NCBI GenBank assembly: GCA_945867875.1 | Contig: CAMBJF010000176.1 | Location: 1-5,092 of the forward strand | Direction: 5' to 3' | Origin: an uncultured Ruminococcus sp. | GTDB taxonomy: Bacteria > Bacillota > Clostridia > Oscillospirales > Ruminococcaceae | Length of the DNA stretch: 5,092 bases | Shown: positions 1-5,092 of the stretch, in pieces | Position numbering within the stretch: the first letter of the stretch is position 1 | Layout of the letters: every line of letters starts with the position of its first letter | Program-made: the position numbers and the translations under genes | The notes under the pieces: generated by a model | What the model was told of the DNA's origin: nothing | What the model saw: the letters and a program-made list of their open reading frames with translations, nothing else | The model's database searches: none

Positions 1-18
1 AGACAGGCCCGTCCCTCA

Positions 19-48
19 TTGACTTTATTAATAAATATATGATATAAT
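19..48 (+). promoter_or_regulatory. Sigma-A-type promoter with extended -10
   Basis: The -35 box TTGACT (19-24) matches the TTGACA consensus at five of six bases. The -10 box TATAAT (43-48) is a perfect match and is preceded by TG at 40-41, which makes it an extended -10. The spacer is 18 bases, one longer than the optimum of 17. Transcription would start near base 54-56, leaving a leader of about 140 bases before the first gene. No other convincing promoter is seen between the genes, so this one probably drives the whole operon. The motifs are seen directly; use in vivo is inferred. Confidence 0.82.
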
Positions 49-59
49 ATTATTAATAT
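24..59. repeat. Paired TATTAATA palindromes, possible operator
   Basis: TATTAATA occurs at 26-33, inside the promoter spacer, and again at 51-58, over the expected transcription start. The first copy is the core of a perfect 12-base palindrome, TTTATTAATAAA (24-35). The second lies within a 13-base inverted repeat, ATATTA-T-TAATAT (47-59). Two copies flanking the -10 box would suit a dimeric repressor. The region is so AT-rich that chance palindromes are likely, and the 25-base spacing is not a whole number of helical turns, so confidence is low. Confidence 0.25.
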
Positions 60-75
60 GGGCTGATAATTTTCT

Positions 76-109
76 GCGGTCTGCGTACCGAAAGTATCAG
101 ACTGCTTTT
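76..109 (+). terminator. Terminator-like hairpin in the leader (possible attenuator)
   Basis: GCGGTCTG (76-83) pairs with CAGACTGC (98-105) over eight base pairs, one of them a G-U wobble. Above a bulged C (84) a further four pairs form, GTAC (85-88) with GTAT (94-97), leaving the loop CGAAA. TTTT (106-109) follows the stem directly. This resembles a weak intrinsic terminator upstream of the coding region, as in attenuation. The T-run is short and followed by AAAA, so it may be only a leaky terminator or a stabilising stem. No leader peptide with a run of special codons is seen before it. Confidence 0.35.
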
Positions 110-116
110 AAAACCA

Positions 117-140
117 TATTTTGTCAGAAATGACAGAATA
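117..140 (+). promoter_or_regulatory. 10-bp stem-loop with GAAA tetraloop
   Basis: Bases 117-126 pair with 131-140 over ten positions, one a U-G wobble, closed by the tetraloop GAAA (127-130). After an A-C mismatch (116/141) two C-G pairs, 115/142 and 114/143, can extend the stem. GNRA tetraloops are stable and often make tertiary contacts or bind proteins. The hairpin covers the in-frame TTG at 121 and ATG at 130, which argues against either being the real start of the first gene. An alternative short stem, CGG 141-143 with CCG 151-153, competes with neighbouring hairpins. Confidence 0.4.
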
Positions 141-150
141 CGGCATATTA

Positions 151-171
151 CCGCATCGGGAACTTGTGCGG
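151..171 (+). promoter_or_regulatory. Short leader hairpin before the first ribosome site
   Basis: CCGCA (151-155) pairs perfectly with TGCGG (167-171) around an 11-base loop. It ends nine bases upstream of AGGAGG (181-186), so folding could influence ribosome access without hiding the site. Five pairs with a large loop is marginal, and this may have no function. Confidence 0.22.
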
Positions 172-180
172 AATAATCAC

Positions 181-186
181 AGGAGG
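181..186 (+). promoter_or_regulatory. Ribosome binding site deciding the first gene's start
   Basis: AGGAGG lies six bases before ATG 193, near-ideal placement for a low-GC Gram-positive. The reading frame is open further upstream to TTG 121 and ATG 130, but neither has a purine-rich site before it and both sit in the predicted GAAA-tetraloop hairpin. This site therefore sets the start at 193 and gives a 684-residue protein. Confidence 0.9.
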
Positions 187-192
187 TTTATA

Positions 193-2247
193 ATGGAACA
201 ACAGACTTATGATTTTGCGAGCTATACTTCGTTTCGGGAAACTGTCAACAATCTGACCGAATCGCTGGAGCAGCTCAGAGAATATGCGGCTTCCCTCAAT
301 CTTGAAAACACCGCCCGCTCCATAACCGACATCATCGAAAAATCTGCGGGAGACCACTTTGAAGTGGCTATCGTGGGCGAGTTCAAGCGTGGAAAGAGCA
401 CCCTCATCAATGCCCTGCTGGGTCAGGAGGTGCTTCCTGCGGACGTTCTCCCTGCAACCGCTACCCTCAACCGTGTCACCTACAGCAAGGACCCCTATGT
501 TGTTGTGGAATACAAGGACGGTTCAAGCGAAAAGGTCGATATAAACCACCTTGCGGATTATGTTACAAAGCTTTCCTATGAGTCCGAAAAGAAAGCGGAG
601 ACTGTCAAGGAAGCTACCGTTTACTATGATACCGACTTCTGCAAAAATCACGTTGACATCATAGACACTCCGGGTCTGAACGATGACGAGCAGATGACCA
701 ATGTAACTATGTCTATTCTTCCCGAGATAGACGCAGCTGTTTTTGTCATCAGCGCAAATTCACCCTTTTCACAGTTTGAAAAGGAATTTCTTGAAAATAA
801 GATGCTCACCAGCGACCTGGGTCGTATCATCTTCGCTGTAAACTGCTTCGGCACCTTCTCCAAGGAGGACGAGGACAGGATAGTTGAGACCGTTGAAAAG
901 CGCATCTGCAGCTATGTAATGGATAAGGCTAAGAAGGTAATGGGCGAAAATTCCAAGGAATTTGCCGTTTACAAGCGAAAGATAGGCAAGCCCAAGGTTA
1001 TCGGCGTTTACGCCAAGAAAGCCCTTATCGCAAAGGAAAACAAGGACCCCGTTATGCTTGAAGAGAGTAATTTCCCCAAGTTTGAGAATGTCCTTGAAAC
1101 AATGCTCACCAAGGAGAGGGGCTCTATCACTCTCCAGATACTTGCAAACAAGATAATCAGCTCGGGCTCCGAGATAATCAACTCCATCGTTATCCACGAA
1201 AATGCCCTCGTTATGGAAACTGACGAGTTTATGGAAAAGTATCAGCTCGCCATTGAGGAAATTGAGGAGATTCGTACCAAGAAGCGTGAGGAATTTGTCC
1301 GCATCAACAACGCTGCGAACAAGGTGTTTGAACAGCTCCAGCCTATCCTTGACGACTACTGGATAAAGATAGAGGAAACTGCTATGCAGGTAATCGATGA
1401 TTACCAGATGGCAGGGGAGGACCTTAAGCGTGAGAAGCTGAAGATAGTTTACGAGAAGCTTACTCAGAAGATAAAGGAAAATATCGAGAACAAGGCACAG
1501 CTCATCTGTGAGCAGATCCAGAACGACATCAATGTTGGACTTTCCGAAGAGGCAGTCCGCTTACAGTCGTTCCAGGACGAATTCTTCGAGTCTTTAAACC
1601 GCATTCAGGAGCTTTTCTCCGTGCCCTCAAAGCATAACAGAAACGGCGGTGTTGCAGACAGCATCATCGGTTCTGTTATCGGCACAGGCGGTATCGGCGG
1701 TCTGTTCATCGGTTTCAGGGAGGCAGGCGTCAAGGGCGCACTTCTGGGCGGTCTTACAGGTCTTACCACTTGGCTTGCAACCTCGTTCCTCCTCGTTACC
1801 ACTGTTGTGGGCGGTGCGTTCCTCACCCCCGCAGGTATCTGCATAATGGCTCTTGCAGGCTTTGCAGGCACATTCACAGGCAAATTTGCCGTTGACAAGT
1901 TCCTGGTTCAGGAACGTATTGACAAGTTCAAGGTGAATATGAAATCCACCGTCAAGAAGCAGTTCCACGAAATGAAGATAAATTCGGACTTCACCGAATC
2001 CGTCCGTCAGCAGGTATATAACTCATTCTCGGGACTTAAGGCTCAGATCGAGCAGGAGACCGAAATTATCCTTAAGGATACTCAGAAAACTCTCGATGAC
2101 TTAAACGACGTTAAGCAGCAGAAGAAAGTTATGTCCGACAACGAAAAGATCAGGCTCCAGAGCATTGCCGAGAATGTGGGCGGTATGCTTGCGGATACAT
2201 ATAATCTCCACAGGTCTCTCACCGAGATCCTGTCCGATGAAGAATAA
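193..2247 (+). CDS. Dynamin-like GTPase A with membrane segment
   Basis: A 684-residue bacterial dynamin-like protein, expected to bind and hydrolyse GTP and to remodel or tether membranes from the cytoplasmic side. The GTPase domain spans roughly residues 50-310. The P-loop is GEFKRGKST (62-70), the switch threonine lies in PAT (87-89), and G3 is DTPG (158-161). YAK (273-275) sits where G5 is expected. The G4 position reads NCFG (217-220) rather than N/T-K-x-D, so base recognition may be weak. Residues 340-470 and 570-660 are charged and helical, as expected for a dynamin stalk. Between them, about 486-570 is a Gly/Ala-rich hydrophobic stretch able to form a membrane hairpin or paddle. The start is set by AGGAGG at 181-186. 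It is first in the operon, 14 bases before the M48-like gene, and is a distant paralogue of GTPase B. Family assignment is firm; the biological role is not known. Candidates are envelope maintenance, membrane fusion or phage tolerance. Confidence 0.9.
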   Translation: MEQQTYDFASYTSFRETVNNLTESLEQLREYAASLNLENTARSITDIIEKSAGDHFEVAIVGEFKRGKSTLINALLGQEVLPADVLPATATLNRVTYSKDPYVVVEYKDGSSEKVDINHLADYVTKLSYESEKKAETVKEATVYYDTDFCKNHVDIIDTPGLNDDEQMTNVTMSILPEIDAAVFVISANSPFSQFEKEFLENKMLTSDLGRIIFAVNCFGTFSKEDEDRIVETVEKRICSYVMDKAKKVMGENSKEFAVYKRKIGKPKVIGVYAKKALIAKENKDPVMLEESNFPKFENVLETMLTKERGSITLQILANKIISSGSEIINSIVIHENALVMETDEFMEKYQLAIEEIEEIRTKKREEFVRINNAANKVFEQLQPILDDYWIKIEETAMQVIDDYQMAGEDLKREKLKIVYEKLTQKIKENIENKAQLICEQIQNDINVGLSEEAVRLQSFQDEFFESLNRIQELFSVPSKHNRNGGVADSIIGSVIGTGGIGGLFIGFREAGVKGALLGGLTGLTTWLATSFLLVTTVVGGAFLTPAGICIMALAGFAGTFTGKFAVDKFLVQERIDKFKVNMKSTVKKQFHEMKINSDFTESVRQQVYNSFSGLKAQIEQETEIILKDTQKTLDDLNDVKQQKKVMSDNEKIRLQSIAENVGGMLADTYNLHRSLTEILSDEE

Positions 2248-2248
2248 G

Positions 2249-2254
2249 AGGAGG
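2249..2254 (+). promoter_or_regulatory. Ribosome binding site of the M48-like gene
   Basis: AGGAGG, within GAGGAGGG, begins two bases after the stop codon of GTPase A and lies seven bases before ATG 2262. Translation can therefore initiate independently while the short gap also allows coupling. Confidence 0.85.
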
Positions 2255-2261
2255 GCAGGCA

Positions 2262-3236
2262 ATGACAGATTCTTACAATCCTCTTATGGATATAAACACG
2301 TCATTCTGCGACTATCTTGTTGAGAGAACACGTTCCTATCAGGAGCACGTTGTAGGCGGAACTCTCGACTATGCGTTTGACGCTGATTTTGCAATGCGTC
2401 AGAAAATAGGCGGTATATCGGGCTGGTCAAGGCTTTACAAGGCAATCGTGAGCAACGATATCCCCGGCCGCTTCAAGAGATACTTCCAGAGCAGCGACAG
2501 CGCAAGCTCAATGCAGTATGCAAAGGCGTATGAGGCTGCAAAAAAGTGCAGCGAAAGATTGCAGATAAGTCTCCCTGTTGTCCTCGTGAGAAAAGCGGGA
2601 GATGTCCCCGAGATAATGTCAATGGCGGGTGAGGGAATTGAGCCCTGCATCGTTATGACAAGCGACATTGCGGAGAATTTTTCCGCCGATGAGCTGAGAT
2701 ATCTCGTCGGCTGCGAATGCGGAAGATTACAGAACAGGCACTCTGCCTTCAACTATGCCTTCACATACCCCGGCATCAGCAGGGGAGACGTTTCCGCAGA
2801 GGCTGAAAGCGGCGGAAAGAGCAATGTGAGAGAGCTGAACTATGTCCTTAACAAGTGGATAATCTCAGGCGACATCACCGCCGACAGAGCGGGCATAATC
2901 TGCCTCGACAACCCTGCGGATTTCCCAAGGATATACGCTTCCGTAAGACAAAAAGGCGTTCCCGATTCTTTCGGAAACGTTAACAAAAATATTGACATCG
3001 ACTCTATTTTAAAGCACTACGAGACCCTCCATATCACCCCTGTCAGGGACCTTAATATGGACGGCTGTTCGCCCGACGAAAGGCGCATCGCCGCAGCAAT
3101 GGAATTTATCGGCTGTGAGATACTTTACATCTGGCGGCCCGACCTTTCTGCGACTTCGGGCCACGTGGGCAGCAAGCAGTCTCTTGAGATACGCTGTGAT
3201 ATCATTGCAAATTCCGACAGCGGTCATACTGCGTAA
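2262..3236 (+). CDS. M48 peptidase-like protein with degenerate zinc site
   Basis: A 324-residue protein that I assign to the M48 (Ste24/HtpX/OMA1-type) fold from its core. SADEL-RYLVG (141-150) runs into the position where M48 enzymes have HExxHxxxxH, which here reads C151-E-C-G-R155 with H160 kept. Further on, W199 and D204-ITADRAG match the family's E-x-x-A-D region, with Asp in place of the ligand Glu. The general-base Glu (E152) survives, but both helix histidines are lost. Classical zinc proteolysis is therefore unlikely. It may be a pseudoprotease scaffold, or may bind metal through Cys151/Cys153. No signal peptide or membrane helix is visible, so it should be cytosolic. Residues 171-188 form a polar loop between the two motif regions. 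The C-terminal third (about 215-324) is not recognised. It sits between the two dynamin-like genes with 14- and 15-base gaps, suggesting a regulator or adaptor of them. The fold call rests on motif reading only. Confidence 0.72.
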   Translation: MTDSYNPLMDINTSFCDYLVERTRSYQEHVVGGTLDYAFDADFAMRQKIGGISGWSRLYKAIVSNDIPGRFKRYFQSSDSASSMQYAKAYEAAKKCSERLQISLPVVLVRKAGDVPEIMSMAGEGIEPCIVMTSDIAENFSADELRYLVGCECGRLQNRHSAFNYAFTYPGISRGDVSAEAESGGKSNVRELNYVLNKWIISGDITADRAGIICLDNPADFPRIYASVRQKGVPDSFGNVNKNIDIDSILKHYETLHITPVRDLNMDGCSPDERRIAAAMEFIGCEILYIWRPDLSATSGHVGSKQSLEIRCDIIANSDSGHTA

Positions 3237-3242
3237 AGGAGG
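3237..3242 (+). promoter_or_regulatory. Ribosome binding site of GTPase B
   Basis: AGGAGG, within AAAGGAGGAG, begins immediately after the TAA of the M48-like gene and lies nine bases before ATG 3252. It supports that start. Confidence 0.85.
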
Positions 3243-3251
3243 AGTCCTCAG

Positions 3252-4988
3252 ATGGAAAAAAATTACGATAACGCCGCTGCCGATATAGCATTTGTCCGTG
3301 GTGAGCTTTCAAAGCTTGTAAGCGACCCCGAGCTTGTGGCGATTCTCGGCGATGAGGCTGTGGAGAGAATGTCCAAGTGGGATTCCATTATCGCAAAGAA
3401 AATGGATCAGCCTTTCTCTCTTATGGTCACAGGCGATTTTAAACGTGGAAAAAGCACCATAATAAACGCAATTCTCGGACGCTCTATCGCACCCGTGAAC
3501 GTTGCCCCCGAAACATTTACCGTAAACTGCATTTCATACGGCGAGCGACCCTCAGTTGAGGCTGTGCTCAAAAATGAAAAGCGTGTTACCCTTACCCCCG
3601 ACGACCTGAGCCGTGACAGGCTCTCGGACCTGCTGGATTTCTTCCCCGGTGAGCTTGATTATGTTGATGTAAGAAGCGATGCACCCATTTTAAAAGAAAT
3701 TCAGATAGTTGACACTCCGGGTCTCAGCGACCTTGATGACCTTGATACTCAGGTAAAAGAGTTTCTCGTAAAGGCGGACGCACTTATCTATGTCGCATCT
3801 GCGCTGTCGCCCTTTTCCGAGTCCGAGCAGTTCTTCATTGCCGAGCACATCGTGCCCCAGAATTTCAGCAAGGTGTTCGTGCTTGTGAATATGATAGACG
3901 CTATGGATTCTATGGAGGATATCGAGAAAATCGTGGGACGTATCCGTGACATATGCTCACAGCTTATCCCCAACGCCGAGGTCTACGGCATCAGCGGTAT
4001 CGACGAGTACCGCAGAAAGATAGGTCTCAACCGCCCCGATATCAAGGGCTTTCAGGATTATTACGAGAACCAGTTCCTTAAATTCGAGCTTGCCCTTTCA
4101 AGGGAAATTATAGTTCAGAAGGACACTATCCGTACCCAGCGAGTGTTCTCAATGCTCCGTCTTATGCTGACAGACACCCTTAACCGTCTGAATATGATAA
4201 GCGATATGATGAAGATGGACAGGGAAAATCTGGACAAGCTTTCCGTTGATTTTGAGCGTGAATGCACAACTCTTGCGGCGGCTCTCGAAAGCCAGAAGCC
4301 CAAGATAATCCTGTCCATCACCGAGATGATGCAGGAAGCGGAGCACTGGATGTATGAGTTCTTCACAAAGCTCAGAGAGGACATTCTTGCCTGCCGAACC
4401 ACCGCCAAGGACGAGGACGTGGAGAGACATTTCTACTCCTATCTTATGGACAAGGTGGGCGAGGCGTACAGAAAATGTCTCGAGATACACCACTCCCGCC
4501 TTAACGACGTCATAAACGATATGGCGGCGGAGCTTTCAAGAAAGCTTGGCATTGAAAATCTTGCTGGAGCAAGAATTTCCTGCAGCGAGACCGTCAACGT
4601 TAACACCTTTGTTGCGGACAAGATAAGAGAGGCGGCTTCACAGGGCGCTGACCGTGAAATGGGCTTCCCCTCCACCACTATTCCGTTCTTCAAGAACATT
4701 CTGAAAAAGAAGCGCCAGTCTGAGATAATCGACTCGGCTCTTGAAAATTACGATGACATCAGAAACAACACTATCAAGGATCTGAAGGTGTGCTACAAAA
4801 ATCTTGAGGAATTTGCGGTTTCGCAGCTTGACGAGATATACAAAACTCAGGTGGCTGTAGGCAGGGAAACTGTTGCGGCGGCAATGGAAATGGCTAAGTC
4901 CCGAAAGGATTCCGAGCTTCTCAGCAGAAATCTTGAAAAGGCTTCGGAAATTGTTATCGGTGCAGTTTCGGTACTAAAAAAATATTGA
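3252..4988 (+). CDS. Dynamin-like GTPase B, no clear membrane segment
   Basis: A 578-residue dynamin-family GTPase, about 100 residues shorter than GTPase A. The P-loop is GDFKRGKST (61-69), the switch threonine lies in PET (86-88), G3 is DTPG (154-157), and G4 reads NMID (213-216), keeping the Asn and Asp but not the Lys. SG (248-249) is the likely G5. Shared stretches with A include FKRGKST, INA-LG, DTPGL and SPFS, in the same order, so the two are paralogues, though far diverged. From about 290 onward the protein is helical and charged, as in a dynamin stalk. There is no long hydrophobic segment. The closest membrane-contact candidates are TTIPFFKNILKKK (475-487) and a C-terminal amphipathic helix (about 560-578). 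This suggests a partner that binds membrane only peripherally or through GTPase A, as in other tandem bacterial dynamin pairs. It ends the operon, 11 bases before the terminator stem. Family assignment is firm; partnership with A is inferred. Confidence 0.88.
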   Translation: MEKNYDNAAADIAFVRGELSKLVSDPELVAILGDEAVERMSKWDSIIAKKMDQPFSLMVTGDFKRGKSTIINAILGRSIAPVNVAPETFTVNCISYGERPSVEAVLKNEKRVTLTPDDLSRDRLSDLLDFFPGELDYVDVRSDAPILKEIQIVDTPGLSDLDDLDTQVKEFLVKADALIYVASALSPFSESEQFFIAEHIVPQNFSKVFVLVNMIDAMDSMEDIEKIVGRIRDICSQLIPNAEVYGISGIDEYRRKIGLNRPDIKGFQDYYENQFLKFELALSREIIVQKDTIRTQRVFSMLRLMLTDTLNRLNMISDMMKMDRENLDKLSVDFERECTTLAAALESQKPKIILSITEMMQEAEHWMYEFFTKLREDILACRTTAKDEDVERHFYSYLMDKVGEAYRKCLEIHHSRLNDVINDMAAELSRKLGIENLAGARISCSETVNVNTFVADKIREAASQGADREMGFPSTTIPFFKNILKKKRQSEIIDSALENYDDIRNNTIKDLKVCYKNLEEFAVSQLDEIYKTQVAVGRETVAAAMEMAKSRKDSELLSRNLEKASEIVIGAVSVLKKY

Positions 4989-4998
4989 TGATATTCAA

Positions 4999-5030
4999 AA
5001 AAGCGGCAGATTTTCGGGTCTGCCGCTTTT
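4999..5030. terminator. Intrinsic terminator, probably bidirectional
   Basis: AAAAGCGGCAGA (4999-5010) pairs perfectly with TCTGCCGCTTTT (5019-5030) around the loop TTTTCGGG. On the + strand the stem ends in TTTT and then GTTC, a modest U-tract. On the - strand the matching end reads TTTTTT (complement of 4997-5002), which is better. It closes the operon 10 bases after the GTPase B stop and could also serve a convergent gene beyond the window. Confidence 0.85.
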
Positions 5031-5092
5031 GTTCATCAGTATTACGGTATATTTTTCATAGAAAATTAAAAGTTATCTATATGCAAAATGAC

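Larger units (their letters stand above)
55..192 (+). promoter_or_regulatory. Structured 5' leader of the operon
   Basis: This is the region between the predicted transcription start and the first start codon. It can form three consecutive hairpins: 76-105, 117-140 and 151-171. The last ends nine bases before the ribosome site at 181-186. No CCTCC-like anti-Shine-Dalgarno sequence is seen within it, so direct blocking of the ribosome site is not obvious. I do not recognise a known riboswitch class. A role in attenuation, mRNA stability or small-RNA release is possible. Hairpin pairing was found by eye, not by energy calculation. Confidence 0.45.

Noticed and set aside
1..22. Possible tail of an upstream + strand gene ending at TGA 20-22
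   Set aside because: Only a few codons are visible and the stop overlaps the -35 box; this cannot be told from chance.
121..192. N-terminal extension of GTPase A from TTG 121 or ATG 130
   Set aside because: Neither codon has a Shine-Dalgarno site and both lie in a predicted hairpin, whereas ATG 193 has AGGAGG six bases upstream. The extra residues include a translation of the ribosome site itself.
769..1197. 142-residue minus-strand open frame inside GTPase A
   Set aside because: It is antisense to a conserved GTPase domain, lacks a convincing ribosome site, and its composition looks like a shadow of the real gene.
1605..1968. Overlapping minus-strand open frames across the hydrophobic segment
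   Set aside because: They are shadows of the Gly/Ala-rich coding region and show no recognisable domain.
2262..3236. M48-like gene as a pseudogene
   Set aside because: The frame is intact over 324 residues with a strong ribosome site and normal operon spacing. The altered motif is not accompanied by stops or frameshifts, so a functional non-classical protein is more likely.
4149..4493. 114-residue minus-strand open frame inside GTPase B
   Set aside because: It is fully antisense to the stalk region of GTPase B, with no ribosome site and no recognisable motif.
5031..5092. AT-rich tail after the terminator as a promoter or gene start
   Set aside because: No -35/-10 pair with good spacing, ribosome site or open frame can be supported on either strand in this short stretch.

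Overview
The window holds one compact three-gene operon on the + strand with its own promoter and terminator. The order is dynamin-like GTPase A (193-2247), a small M48-metallopeptidase-like protein with a damaged zinc site (2262-3236), and dynamin-like GTPase B (3252-4988). The intergenic gaps are 14 and 15 bases, and each gene has its own AGGAGG Shine-Dalgarno sequence. The strong purine-rich ribosome sites, AT-rich intergenic DNA, moderate-GC coding sequence and protein style suggest a low- to mid-GC Firmicute. A Ruminococcus-like gut clostridium is my best guess, by general resemblance only. There is no transposase, integrase, tRNA or phage gene in the window.

Layout: bases 1-18 hold nothing assignable. 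A near-consensus extended -10 promoter lies at 19-48, with two copies of the palindrome TATTAATA in and just after it. From about 55 to 192 there is an untranslated leader of about 140 bases that can form three successive hairpins. The first is followed by TTTT, and the second is a 10-bp stem closed by a GAAA tetraloop. The three genes follow without a break. A 12-bp-stem terminator closes the operon at 4999-5030 and looks usable from both sides. Bases 5031-5092 are AT-rich and show nothing I can support.

How the genes may work together: both GTPases have the P-loop, switch threonine and DTPG motifs of bacterial dynamin-like proteins, and they are clear but distant paralogues. Only GTPase A has a long hydrophobic Gly/Ala-rich segment able to enter a membrane. 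GTPase B has none, so a hetero-oligomer with A as the membrane-inserting partner is plausible, as in known tandem bacterial dynamin pairs. The middle protein keeps the M48 framework, but the zinc-binding HExxH reads CECGR and the downstream glutamate ligand reads Asp, so it is probably a pseudoprotease or uses different chemistry. Pairing an M48-fold protein with dynamin-like GTPases recalls the mitochondrial OMA1 (M48) and OPA1 (dynamin) relationship, by analogy only. The likely theme is membrane remodelling or envelope-stress/phage protection; the exact role cannot be read from this sequence.
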